Below, in pieces: positions 6,532 through 15,010 of a stretch of 42,694 bases of DNA. The stretch's first letter is position 1; every line of letters starts with the position of its first letter. Source of the stretch: Alphaproteobacteria bacterium (GTDB lineage Bacteria; Pseudomonadota; Alphaproteobacteria; Caulobacterales; Aquidulcibacteraceae). The stretch is from contig JAIXTH010000130.1 of the NCBI GenBank assembly GCA_027484265.1, forward strand, positions 1-42,694, given 5' to 3'. The notes below the pieces were generated by a model that had not been told where the DNA came from, ran no database searches, and was given only the letters and a program-made list of their open reading frames with translations. A program made the translations under genes and the position numbers.

Positions 6532-8529
6532 ATGATCGCGGAATTCGGGCACTTCGCCCTGCTGCTGGCCCTGACAGCGTCGCTGGTTCAGGCTTTCGGG
6601 GGCCTTCTTGCCGGTCACCGGATGAATCCGCGCCTGGCGGGCCTGGCGGGCTCTGCCGCCGACATTGCCCTGATCGGCTGTCTGGTGGCGTTTGCCGCAC
6701 TGATGAGCGCCTATATCCGCTCGGACTTCTCGGTCGCCAACGTCGCCCAGAACTCGCATACTCTCAAGCCGATGATCTACAAGATCGCCGGCACCTGGGG
6801 GAACCATGAGGGCTCGATGGTGCTGTGGTGCCTGGTATCGGCCCTGTTCGCCTGGATGCTGGCGCGCACACCCGGCACCCTGCGCTGGAGCCTGAAGGCG
6901 CGCGCGGTGGGGGTGCAGGGCCTGGTGGGTGCCGCGACGCTCGCTTATCTGATCTTCGCGTCCAACCCGTTTGCCCGGTTGGACCCGGCCCCGCTGCAGG
7001 GCGCCGACCTCAACCCGCTGCTGCAGGACCCGGCGCTGGCCGCCCACCCGCCCTTCCTCTATCTCGGCTATGTCGGCTCGTCGGTGGTGTTCTCGCTGGC
7101 TGTGGCGGCCCTTCTGGAAGGGCGCGTGGATGCAGCCTGGGCGCGCTGGGTGCGGCCTTGGGCGCTGGCCAGCTGGATGTTCCTGACCGTGGGTATCGGC
7201 CTCGGCTCCTACTGGGCCTATTACGAGCTGGGCTGGGGTGGCTGGTGGTTCTGGGACCCGGTGGAGAACGCCAGCTTCATGCCGTGGCTGCTGGGGGCGG
7301 CACTGCTGCACTCGGCCATCGTGACCGAGAAACGCGGGGCGCTGGCGAGCTGGACCATCCTCCTGGCGATCCTGACCTTCTCGCTCGCATTGCTGGGCAC
7401 GTTCCTGGTGCGGTCCGGTGTGCTGACATCGGTGCACGCCTTCGCCCTCGACCCCGAGCGCGGGATGTGGATCCTGTTGATCCTGGCCGTGTTCACCGGT
7501 GGTGCGCTGGCGCTCTATGCCTGGCGCGGACCGTCGCTGGGCTCGGACAAGGGGCTGTTTGCACCGGTCAGCCGCGAGGGCGCGCTGGTCATCAACAACC
7601 TGTTCCTCACGGTGGCCACCGCAACCGTGCTGGTGGGCACGCTCTATCCGCTGGCGGGCGAGGCGATCTTCAAGCAGGCCCTGTCGGTGGGCCCGCCCTA
7701 CTTCAACCTGACCTTCACACCGTTGATGGCGATCGTGCTGGTGGTGTTGCCGATCGCGCCGTTCCTGGCCTGGAAGCGGGCTGACCTGATGGGGGCGATG
7801 CAGCGGCTGTGGGTGGCGGGCGCGCTGGCGGCAGCGGCCTGTGCGCTTGCCATCGCGTTTGCCGGCGGCAAGGCGCTGGCGGCCGTGGGCTTTGGCCTCG
7901 GGGTCTGGCTGGTGTGCGGCGCGATTGCCGAAGTGGCCGACCGGGTGAAGGTCGGCCAGGTTCCGGCGGCGCAGTCGCTGCGGCGGCTGGGCACCATGCC
8001 GCGCTCGGCCTGGGGCATGGCGCTGGCGCATATGGGTGTGGGGATCTTCACCCTCGGTGCCGTGGCCGAGACGCAGCTGCGGATCGAGCACACGGCGTCG
8101 GTCCCGCTGGGCGGCACCACGACCTTCGCGGGCTATACGGCCCGGCTCGAGAACCTGACCAGCATCGACGGCCCCAATTATTATGCTGACCGGGGCACAG
8201 TGGTGGTGACACGGGCCGGGAGCGACGAAGTCGTGACCTTGTATCCCGAGCGGCGCTTCTATCCGGCAGCCCGCATGCCCACCACGGAAGTGGGGCTGCG
8301 GCACGAGCTGCTGGGCGATCTCTATGTGGCGCTGGGCGATCCGGCGGAGATCGACGGGGCGATGCAGTGGACCTTGCGGCTCTACTACAATCCGCTGGTG
8401 AGCTTCATCTTCGGCGGCGTGCTGATCATGGCGATCGGCGGCCTGGTCAGCCTGACCGACCGGCGCCTGCGCATCGGTGCCCCGCAACCGGCCCGCAAGA
8501 CAGCCGGCACGGCAGCGGAGCCGGCATGA
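6532..8529 (+). CDS. ccmF: Cytochrome c haem ligase subunit CcmF
   Basis: CcmF is the integral membrane haem lyase that attaches haem to the CxxCH motif of apocytochromes. The 665-residue product is highly hydrophobic with more than a dozen predicted membrane spans. It carries the tryptophan-rich WWD motif at about residues 234-245 (GWGGWWFWDPVENASFMPW) and the conserved KPMIYKIAGTWGNHEGSM and HPPFLYLGYVG segments. A large periplasmic region follows at about 520-620 before the last helix (LVSFIFGGVLIMAIGGLVSL). The length is as usual for the family. Its TGA stop overlaps the ATG of the next gene, ccmH, in ATGA, which implies coupled translation. Confidence 0.96.
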   Translation: MIAEFGHFALLLALTASLVQAFGGLLAGHRMNPRLAGLAGSAADIALIGCLVAFAALMSAYIRSDFSVANVAQNSHTLKPMIYKIAGTWGNHEGSMVLWCLVSALFAWMLARTPGTLRWSLKARAVGVQGLVGAATLAYLIFASNPFARLDPAPLQGADLNPLLQDPALAAHPPFLYLGYVGSSVVFSLAVAALLEGRVDAAWARWVRPWALASWMFLTVGIGLGSYWAYYELGWGGWWFWDPVENASFMPWLLGAALLHSAIVTEKRGALASWTILLAILTFSLALLGTFLVRSGVLTSVHAFALDPERGMWILLILAVFTGGALALYAWRGPSLGSDKGLFAPVSREGALVINNLFLTVATATVLVGTLYPLAGEAIFKQALSVGPPYFNLTFTPLMAIVLVVLPIAPFLAWKRADLMGAMQRLWVAGALAAAACALAIAFAGGKALAAVGFGLGVWLVCGAIAEVADRVKVGQVPAAQSLRRLGTMPRSAWGMALAHMGVGIFTLGAVAETQLRIEHTASVPLGGTTTFAGYTARLENLTSIDGPNYYADRGTVVVTRAGSDEVVTLYPERRFYPAARMPTTEVGLRHELLGDLYVALGDPAEIDGAMQWTLRLYYNPLVSFIFGGVLIMAIGGLVSLTDRRLRIGAPQPARKTAGTAAEPA

Positions 8530-9077
8530 TGGGCCAGCCTGTTCTGCGGACCCTCGGCGCAGGCCTTCTGGCAGGGCTGCTGGTTGCAGCCACGCCACTG
8601 GCAGCCCAGCAGGCTGCAACACCGCCTGCACCCGTCCCTCAACAGCCCAGCCAGGACCAGCTGGTGCGGGAACAGGCGCTGCCCGACCAGACAGCCGAGT
8701 CCCGCGCCATGACCCTGGCACGCGAGATCCGCTGTGTGGTGTGCGAGAACGAGCCAGTGGCCAATTCGTCGGCCGAGATCGCGGTGGATATGCGCAATGC
8801 CATCCGCGAGAAGGTCGCCGCCGGCGCCACGGACGATGAGGTGCGGGCCTATTTCGCCTCGCGCTATGGCGAGTTCGTGCTGCTACGGCCGCGGCTGTCG
8901 ACGGCAACCCTGTTGCTGTGGGGTGCACCGTTCCTGCTGGTGCTGATCGGGGGCGCTGCGCTGCTGCTGCGTGCCCGCCAGCGCCCCGCCCCGGAAGCCG
9001 AAGCGGCAGACCCCGACCTCGACGCCGCCGCCCGCGCCGCCCTCGCCCGCGCCGAAGCAGCCCGCACGGAGGTGTGA
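8526..9077 (+). CDS. ccmH: Cytochrome c maturation protein CcmH
   Basis: CcmH is a thioredox protein that keeps the apocytochrome CxxCH cysteines reduced for haem attachment. The 183-residue product has a cleavable or anchoring N-terminal hydrophobic segment (about 7-27), the conserved redox motif IRCVVCENEPVAN with C70 and C73, and a C-terminal membrane helix (about 130-150: LLLWGAPFLLVLIGGAALLL) with a short cytoplasmic tail. Start at ATG 8526 overlaps the ccmF stop; ATG 8529 is equally possible. In most alphaproteobacterial clusters a ccmG (dsbE) thioredoxin gene lies between ccmF and ccmH; here it does not, so CcmG must be encoded elsewhere or replaced. Confidence 0.92.
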   Translation: MMGQPVLRTLGAGLLAGLLVAATPLAAQQAATPPAPVPQQPSQDQLVREQALPDQTAESRAMTLAREIRCVVCENEPVANSSAEIAVDMRNAIREKVAAGATDDEVRAYFASRYGEFVLLRPRLSTATLLLWGAPFLLVLIGGAALLLRARQRPAPEAEAADPDLDAAARAALARAEAARTEV

Positions 9078-9161
9078 CCGGGAGCCATCCAAGCGCACAG
9101 GACCCGCCAAAATGCGAAGAGCTGACTGGACAGGGGGCGGGCGGGCTTGCAGGATCGCTCA

Positions 9162-10139
9162 ATGTCGAGATCACACCCCAAGCATGCCTCTTTCACCCGC
9201 TGGAGAAGCCTTCTGGCCGCCGTGCTGGCGGCAGGCCTGATCCCCGCCACGGCAACTGGCCAGTTCGGGCGCGCGCCCAATCCCGAGGCCCAGATGCGGG
9301 CGGCTGCCGCGCGCGGCACCCATGTGCAGTCACCACTGGCACCGGCCCAGGCGCTCCGGCAGGTCAATCTGATGGCCACCGCCCTGAACAGCCTCCAGCC
9401 GCAGCGGCCCGGTGTGGTCGATGCCTATGTCATCTCGATCGGCTTCGATTCGGACGGCGTGTTCGGGCGCGAGGCGGCCGAGACCGGACGGGTGCTGTCG
9501 CGACGGTTCGATGCCGAAGGCCGCACCATCGTGCTGGCCAATGGCACCGGCGCTGGCGACACGGTGCCGATGGCCGATCCCAATGACGTGGCCGCCGCAT
9601 TGGCCCGGATCGGCCAGCTGATGGACCCTGCCGAAGACGTGCTGGTGCTCTATGTGACCACCCACGGCCACTGGGTCACCGGCCTCGCCTGGAAGGATGG
9701 CAGCCGCGGTGCCGGACATCTGGGGCCGGTCTATCTGGCGGGCCTGCTGGACGAGATCGGGGCCCGCAACCGGCTGCTGATCATCTCGGCCTGCTTCTCG
9801 GGCGTGTTCGTGCCGATCCTCGAGAACGACACCAGCTATGTCATCACAGCCGCATCCTCGGACCGCTCGTCATTCGGCTGCGATGCCCGCAATGACTGGA
9901 CCTTCTTCGGCGACGCCCTGATCAACCATGCCCTGCGCAAGCCGATCGGCACCCAGGCTGCCTTCGTGGAAGCGCGGGAGGAGATCGAGGGCTGGGAGCG
10001 CAGCTTGCGGGTGCCCCAGAGCCAGCCGCAACAGTCCAAGGGCCGGAATGTGGATCGCTGGCTGTCGGTGCTGGACCGCCGGGTGCCAGCCGAAGCCGGC
10101 ACCCCCGTCGGCCGGCCCGCCTATCAGCCGCCGGGCTGA
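9162..10139 (+). CDS. Exported C13-family (legumain-like) cysteine peptidase
   Basis: The 325-residue product has a Sec signal peptide (about 14-33: WRSLLAAVLAAGLIPATATG). The clan CD peptidase core has a first strand (VVDAYVISIGFDSDGVFGREAAET), the catalytic His in YVTTHGHW (H168) and the catalytic Cys in LIISACFSGVF (C211) followed by TAASSDRSSFGC. These are the hallmarks of peptidase family C13, a relative of caspases and legumain. It should act in the periplasm or outside the cell; its substrates are unknown. ATG 9162 is chosen over an in-frame TTG at 9147 because it is the standard codon and leaves a normal signal peptide. It follows ccmH by 84 bases, and its 3' end overlaps the convergent M15 peptidase gene by 16 bases. 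Confidence 0.85.
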   Translation: MSRSHPKHASFTRWRSLLAAVLAAGLIPATATGQFGRAPNPEAQMRAAAARGTHVQSPLAPAQALRQVNLMATALNSLQPQRPGVVDAYVISIGFDSDGVFGREAAETGRVLSRRFDAEGRTIVLANGTGAGDTVPMADPNDVAAALARIGQLMDPAEDVLVLYVTTHGHWVTGLAWKDGSRGAGHLGPVYLAGLLDEIGARNRLLIISACFSGVFVPILENDTSYVITAASSDRSSFGCDARNDWTFFGDALINHALRKPIGTQAAFVEAREEIEGWERSLRVPQSQPQQSKGRNVDRWLSVLDRRVPAEAGTPVGRPAYQPPG

Positions 10140-11287
10140 GCCGGGCTGTCAGGTCCCGGGGGCGGCGTTGCAGGCTCGCCGGCGGATGGCTCCTGCGCGG
10201 GCGCGGGCGTCTGCCCGACAGGCGCGATGATCACGCGGCGCGGCTCTGCGGCTGCATCACCGGCAGACTCCGGTGCCGCGCCGGACGCAGCAGCGGCGCG
10301 CACCCGGGCATCTTCTGCCGCGCGGGCCCGGGCCTCGTCCTCGGCCTTCTTGCGGGCGTCCTCGGCGGCCTTCTTCTGCTCCGGCGACTGGGCCGTGATG
10401 TAGCGCAGCTCGCGGCAGTGCGAGGTCCAGGCCTCATAGCTGTGACCCCAGGTGCGGCGGCCCAGGCCATCCACATGGAAGCGGCCCTCGGCGTTCATGT
10501 CCGGCGCGGTGCGGGTGTAATAGGCGCCGAGGCCAAAGCCGCGCTCGGCCGGGGTCTCGTACCAGCTGCGGCACAGGGTGGCGAACATCTCGGCCTGGGG
10601 CACCGGGTTCACCGCCTGCAGGTCGAGGGCGGCAAAGCGGGTGTGGGCCGAGCCTTCCGCGCCCTGGGCGCAGGCATTGCCTTCCGGGGTGCGATAGCCC
10701 GACAGGATCCGCACCGGCCCCACCGCTGGCACAATCCGCTCACGCACGATCTGCAGCACGGGCACGATCTGCGGCCACTGCGCATCCGGCGGAAAGGCAA
10801 ACTGTGCGATGGCGCAGCGGGTCGCCTCCGCGGTGGTCTCGACCTGCAGCAGCTGCCAGGCGGGCAGCACATCGCCGACGCCCTGTGCCGTCAGGAACGC
10901 CTTCAGCGCCTCGAACCTGGCCACACCATCGGGTGTGGCTGCCAGGAAGTCGCGGAATGCCTGGGGTGCGCCCGTCAGATGGAAATCCGCTGTGGCCGGC
11001 GCTGCTGGCGCGGCCTGCTCCACAGCGGGTGCGGCGGGCCGCGATCCCGGCAGTGACAAGGCCGTGAACGTGGCAGGCAGCTTCCAGTCGGCCGGCCAGC
11101 GCAGGAGGCCCGAGGCGAACGCCCCGCCCAGCCCTGCCACGGCAGCGACGCCCGCCAGCAGAAGGACAACGGCTGGCTCCACGCCACGCCGTCCCCGGTA
11201 CCGGCGCTGGCGCGAGAACGGCAGGAGCGGCGGCCGGCTGCGGCCGCGGTGGGCATAGGGGCGACGTCGGCGCGAGAACAGGGGCAA
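10124..11287 (-). CDS. M15-family (D-Ala-D-Ala carboxypeptidase-like) peptidase
   Basis: A zinc peptidase of the M15_3 / VanY-like type. The metal-binding motif SGYRTPEGNACAQG...SAHTRFAALD contains His and Asp, and a second His lies in GRFHVDG. With the start used here these are about H215, D222 and H271. An Arg-rich N-terminus precedes one membrane helix (VVLLLAGVAAVAGLGGAFA), so the enzyme is anchored with its domain in the periplasm, where it probably trims peptidoglycan stem peptides. The C-terminal 80 residues are low complexity: a Lys/Glu/Ala coiled segment (QKKAAEDARKKAEDEARAR) then a Pro/Ala tail. TTG 11287 is preceded by AAAGG at 8-base spacing; a GTG at 11326 is the alternative. The gene converges on and overlaps the C13 peptidase. 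Confidence 0.78.
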   Translation of the reverse strand: MPLFSRRRRPYAHRGRSRPPLLPFSRQRRYRGRRGVEPAVVLLLAGVAAVAGLGGAFASGLLRWPADWKLPATFTALSLPGSRPAAPAVEQAAPAAPATADFHLTGAPQAFRDFLAATPDGVARFEALKAFLTAQGVGDVLPAWQLLQVETTAEATRCAIAQFAFPPDAQWPQIVPVLQIVRERIVPAVGPVRILSGYRTPEGNACAQGAEGSAHTRFAALDLQAVNPVPQAEMFATLCRSWYETPAERGFGLGAYYTRTAPDMNAEGRFHVDGLGRRTWGHSYEAWTSHCRELRYITAQSPEQKKAAEDARKKAEDEARARAAEDARVRAAAASGAAPESAGDAAAEPRRVIIAPVGQTPAPAQEPSAGEPATPPPGPDSPAQPGG

Positions 11288-11404
11288 TCTGGCGACCTTT
11301 CGACAGGCAGGCACCGGCCATGGCACAAGACCGCCCCGCTTTCATCCATCCCGGCGCAGCTGAGCTGCGGATGGCCTCCGGGCCCGGCCCCGCCTGGGTG
11401 GACC

Positions 11405-12133
11405 TCAGCCCTGCCAGGTGGACTGCATCACCAGCTCGCTGGCGGCGCCCGACATCACCAGGCTTTCGTGCACGGCACGGGAAATGGCGGCGGCCGTGGC
11501 CACCGGATCGCTGCCACCGGCTGCATGCTGGCGCACCGCGTCATAGATGTTGTCGGTGATCAGCTTCATCACCTGATGGAACTCGATGTTCACGCCGCTG
11601 CCCACCTGCAGGGCGTGCAGGTTGGACTGGCGCAGGGTCTCCGGGATCAGCCACACATCGAAGCGGTCGGTCACCGGGTCGACATCATAGACCGTCAGGC
11701 TGCAGCCATTGATCGCGACAAAGCCCTGATTGACCAGATAGCGTGCCCGGCCCCGGGGCAGCTGGAACCGCACCCGCCAGGAATGACCGAAGTCGGTCAG
11801 GCCCTCGACACTGGCCACACAATCCACATGGCCCGAAACCTCGTGGCCGCCATTGCGCTGGCCGATCCTTGCGCTGCGCTCGAGATTGACGAGGTCGCCG
11901 ACGCCGCGCCCGGCGAGGGTGGTCTTCTCCAGCGTGCTGGTGACGAGGTCGAAGGTGGCCAGCGGCCCCTCGAACGCCACCAGCGTCAGGCACACCCCGT
12001 CCACGGCAAAGCTGCCCCCAATGTCGCTGGCGGCAAGGTCGCCCCAGCCGGTATCGATCCGCAGGCTGTGCACGTCCCCTGCCCGGTCGGCAGCGATGAT
12101 GGTGCCGGTGCGCTCGACGAGACCTGTGAACAT
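11405..12133 (-). CDS. ribE: Riboflavin synthase alpha chain
   Basis: It catalyses dismutation of two 6,7-dimethyl-8-ribityllumazine molecules to riboflavin. The 242-residue product has two lumazine-binding repeats. The first begins MFTGLVERTG and includes GVCLTLV, STLEKTTL, VNLERSARIGQRNGGHEVSGHVD; the second includes GFVAINGCSLTV, LIPETLRQSNL and GVNIE. The start at 12133 gives the invariant MFTGLVE N-terminus. The tail after the second barrel is somewhat longer than in the E. coli protein, with a helix and a low-complexity end. It is next to rpsU on the same strand, 107 bases downstream of it with a terminator between, so it likely has its own promoter. No ribBA, ribD or ribH gene is nearby and no FMN riboswitch is visible. 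Confidence 0.92.
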   Translation of the reverse strand: MFTGLVERTGTIIAADRAGDVHSLRIDTGWGDLAASDIGGSFAVDGVCLTLVAFEGPLATFDLVTSTLEKTTLAGRGVGDLVNLERSARIGQRNGGHEVSGHVDCVASVEGLTDFGHSWRVRFQLPRGRARYLVNQGFVAINGCSLTVYDVDPVTDRFDVWLIPETLRQSNLHALQVGSGVNIEFHQVMKLITDNIYDAVRQHAAGGSDPVATAAAISRAVHESLVMSGAASELVMQSTWQG

Positions 12134-12184
12134 GGCTGGCGATCCTGCTTCAGGAGAGGGGCGGCGGGGGATGGCGCGAAACGG

Positions 12185-12213
12185 AAAACCGCCCACCGGT
12201 ATCCGGAGGGCGG
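12185..12213 (-). terminator. Rho-independent terminator after rpsU
   Basis: On the minus strand, CCGCCC, a mismatch and CCGG pair with CCGG, a mismatch and GGGCGG around the loop ATA (12189-12213 in plus coordinates), followed by TTTT (12188-12185). It lies 28 bases beyond the rpsU stop and before the ribE start. Confidence 0.75.
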
Positions 12214-12240
12214 CCCGTCATTTTGGTGCGGCCGGGTGGC

Positions 12241-12459
12241 TCAGCGCTTGAGGACGAGGCCTTCACGCTGCGCGCGCTTGCGCTGCAGCTTGCGCATCCG
12301 GCGCACGGCTTCGGCTTCCTCGCGCGCACGCTTCTCCGAGGGCTTCTCGAAATGGTTGCGACGCTTCATTTCACGGAAAGTACCTTCCCGCTGCATCTTC
12401 TTCTTCAGCGCCTTCAACGCCTGATCGACGTTGTTCTCGCGCACCACGATCTGTACCAG
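12241..12459 (-). CDS. rpsU: 30S ribosomal protein S21, apparent CTG start
   Basis: The 72-residue basic protein reads (M)[18 protein letters not shown] at the N-terminus, then [18 protein letters not shown] and [17 protein letters not shown], a near-canonical S21, which helps start-site selection on the 30S subunit. The conserved sequence begins at a CTG codon (12457-12459), with AGGGGA six bases upstream as ribosome binding site. No ATG, GTG or TTG is at that position. The nearest standard codons are GTG 12447, which would cut conserved residues, and TTG 12495, which would add 12 unusual residues. I annotate CTG as most likely, with moderate confidence in the start and high confidence in the gene. 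A terminator follows the stop. Confidence 0.88.
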   Translation of the reverse strand: MVQIVVRENNVDQALKALKKKMQREGTFREMKRRNHFEKPSEKRAREEAEAVRRMRKLQRKRAQREGLVLKR

Positions 12460-12631
12460 GGTCGTTCCCCTATTGCTGGCCCGCAGGCATGACAAAGTTG
12501 CCCGCCGGATAGATTCCGAGAGAGACGGGGCCGATACCCGAAGAGCCCCGCAGAGTCCACCCGCCCCCTCAGCATCCACTGCGCTGCACGCACCCGACCG
12601 GCAAACAGCGCAGTAGCGCCGCCGCGCGTCA

Positions 12632-12658
12632 TTGATCGCGCCGCCGCACCCTTCTAAA
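12632..12658 (+). promoter_or_regulatory. Weak candidate promoter for malic enzyme gene
   Basis: TTGATC (12632-12637) and TCTAAA (12653-12658) are spaced 15 bases apart, about 65 bases before the malic enzyme start. The spacing is short and the match modest, so this is only a candidate. The divergent rpsU promoter must lie in the same 264-base interval, but I could not pick one out. Confidence 0.2.
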
Positions 12659-12723
12659 GCCTGAGGGGCAACAGAGGCGGCCGGTGTCATCGAGCCGCCC
12701 AACCAGACTGCCGGGGGACGGGC

Positions 12724-15003
12724 ATGGATTCCGATCGCAAGACTTTCACTGACGCCGAAGCGCTGGCGTTCCACAGCGACCCGGTGCCGGGCAAGCTGTC
12801 GGTCACCCCCTCCACGCCGATGGCGACGCAGCGCGATCTGTCGCTGGCCTATTCGCCCGGCGTGGCCGTGCCGGTGGAAGCGATCGCGAAGAATCCGGAC
12901 CTTGCCTACGAATACACCTCCAAGGGCAATCTGGTGGCGGTGATCTCGAACGGCACCGCGATCCTGGGTCTGGGGGCGCTGGGGCCACTGGCGTCCAAGC
13001 CGGTGATGGAAGGCAAGAGCGTGCTGTTCAAGCGCTTTGCCGACATTGATTCCATCGACATCGAAGTCGACAGCACCGACACCGAAGAGCTGATCACCAC
13101 CATCCGCAACATCTCGGTCACCTTCGGCGGCATCAATCTGGAAGACATCAAGAGCCCCGAGTGCTTCATCATCGAGAGCCGGCTCAAGGAGCTGTGCGAC
13201 ATCCCGGTGTTCCACGATGACCAGCACGGCACCGCGATCATCGCAGCCGCCGGGATCATCAACGCCTGCCTGATCACCAACCGCGAGCTCAAGGACCTGA
13301 AGGTCGTGGTGTCGGGAGCCGGGGCGGCCGGCCTGTCCTGCGCCGGGCTGATCCGCTCGATGGGGGTGCCGGCACAGAACATCATCATGACCGACCGGGA
13401 AGGCGTCATCTATCGTGGCCGCCCCACCGGCATGGACCAGTTCAAGAGCTCGTTCGCGGTGGAAACCGATACCCGCACCCTGGCCGACGCGATGGTGGGC
13501 GCCGACTGTTTCCTCGGCCTGTCGGTGAAGGGCGCGGTCAGCAAGGAGATGGTGGCGTCGATGGCGCCCAACCCGATCATCTTCGCCATGGCCAACCCCG
13601 ACCCGGAAATCCGGCCCGAGGAGATCGCCGAAGTGCGCTCGGACGCCATCGTGGCGACCGGCCGGTCGGACTATCCGAACCAGGTCAACAATGTGCTGGG
13701 CTTCCCCTATATCTTCCGGGGTGCCCTCGATGTGCGGGCCCGCACCATCAATGAAGAGATGAAGGTGGCCGCCGCCATCGCGCTGGCGGAGCTGGCCCGC
13801 GAGGATGTGCCCGACGAAGTGATGGCCGCCTATCATGGCCGCCAGCTGAAGTTCGGCCGCGACTATGTGATCCCGACCCCGTTCGACCCGCGCCTGATCG
13901 CCACCGTGCCCCCCATCGTGGCCCAGGCGGCGATGGATTCCGGGGTGGCCCGCAAGCCGATCGCGGACATGGACGAGTATCGCGCCAGCCTCGCCCGCCG
14001 CCTCGACCCCACCGCCTCGCTGATGCAGCGCCTGCAGGAGAGCGTGCGCGGCAGCCCCAAGCGGATCGTGTTCTGCGAGGGCGAGGACCCCGGCGTGATC
14101 CGCGCCGCCTATCAGTTCGCGCAGCTCGAGATGGGCAAGGCGATCGTGATCGGCCGCGAGGAGGCCGTGCGCCGCAACATGAGCCTGGTGGGCGTTCCCG
14201 ATGACGGCTCGATCGAGATCCACAATGCGCGCCTGTCGGACCGCAATCCGGATTATCTCGAGTATCTGTACAAGCGTCTGCAGCGGCGCGGCTATCTGCG
14301 GCGCGACTGCCAGCGGATGGTGAACAACGACCGCAACGTGTTCGGCGCCTGCATGGTGGCCAATGGCGATGCCGACGGTCTGGTGACCGGCGCCACCCGC
14401 ACCGAGGACCAGGCCCTGCGCGAAGTGATGCTGGCCATCGATCCGCTGCCCCGCACCAAGCCGATTGGCCTGTCGGCCCTGCTGGCCAAGGGCCGCACGA
14501 TCTTTGTGGCCGATACCTCTGTCACCGAGATGCCGGAAGCCGAGGAACTGGCCCGGATCGCGGTGCAGGCTGCGGGCGCGGCCCGGCGCCTCGGCTTCGT
14601 GCCACGGGTGGCCTTTGTGGCCTTTTCGACATTCGGCCGCCCGATGGGCGAGCGCTCGGAGAAGTGCCGCGAGGCGGTGTCGATCCTCGACCGGATGGAA
14701 GAGGTTGATTTCGAATATGAAGGCGAGATGGCGGCTGACCTCGCGCTGTCCAACGACATGAAGCAGCTGTATCCGTTCTCGCGCCTGACCGGCCCCGCCA
14801 ATGTGCTGGTGATGCCCGCGATCCACTCGGCCCACATCTCGACCCATCTGGTGGAGGCCCTCGGCGGTGCCACGGTGCTGGGGCCGATGATGGTGGGCCT
14901 GAAGAAGCCGGTGCAGATCTGCTCGCTCGGCGCCCCGGTGTCCGAGATCGTGACGCTGGCGACCCTCGCGGCCTATGACGTGAACCCGGTGGTGGCGCGG
15001 TAG
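12724..15003 (+). CDS. maeB: NADP-dependent malic enzyme (MaeB type)
   Basis: It oxidatively decarboxylates malate to pyruvate with NADP, supplying pyruvate and NADPH. The 759-residue product has the two-part MaeB layout. Residues about 1-425 are the malic enzyme domain, with [11 protein letters not shown], the catalytic region [17 protein letters not shown], the metal-binding segment FHDDQHGTA and the Rossmann motif [13 protein letters not shown]. Residues about 440-759 form a phosphotransacetylase-like domain ([47 protein letters not shown]). In this family the second domain is regulatory, binding acetyl-CoA, rather than catalytic. The length is as expected. It converges on the amine oxidase gene with a 7-base gap. 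Confidence 0.95.
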   Translation: MDSDRKTFTDAEALAFHSDPVPGKLSVTPSTPMATQRDLSLAYSPGVAVPVEAIAKNPDLAYEYTSKGNLVAVISNGTAILGLGALGPLASKPVMEGKSVLFKRFADIDSIDIEVDSTDTEELITTIRNISVTFGGINLEDIKSPECFIIESRLKELCDIPVFHDDQHGTAIIAAAGIINACLITNRELKDLKVVVSGAGAAGLSCAGLIRSMGVPAQNIIMTDREGVIYRGRPTGMDQFKSSFAVETDTRTLADAMVGADCFLGLSVKGAVSKEMVASMAPNPIIFAMANPDPEIRPEEIAEVRSDAIVATGRSDYPNQVNNVLGFPYIFRGALDVRARTINEEMKVAAAIALAELAREDVPDEVMAAYHGRQLKFGRDYVIPTPFDPRLIATVPPIVAQAAMDSGVARKPIADMDEYRASLARRLDPTASLMQRLQESVRGSPKRIVFCEGEDPGVIRAAYQFAQLEMGKAIVIGREEAVRRNMSLVGVPDDGSIEIHNARLSDRNPDYLEYLYKRLQRRGYLRRDCQRMVNNDRNVFGACMVANGDADGLVTGATRTEDQALREVMLAIDPLPRTKPIGLSALLAKGRTIFVADTSVTEMPEAEELARIAVQAAGAARRLGFVPRVAFVAFSTFGRPMGERSEKCREAVSILDRMEEVDFEYEGEMAADLALSNDMKQLYPFSRLTGPANVLVMPAIHSAHISTHLVEALGGATVLGPMMVGLKKPVQICSLGAPVSEIVTLATLAAYDVNPVVAR

Positions 15004-15010
15004 GCCCTGA

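Noticed and set aside
6361-9174. 937-codon minus-strand open frame
   Set aside because: It is antisense to ccmE, ccmF and ccmH and its product is low complexity.
12460-14847. Very long minus-strand frame continuing upstream from rpsU
   Set aside because: Only the last 72 residues are a real protein; the rest is the antisense shadow of the malic enzyme gene.
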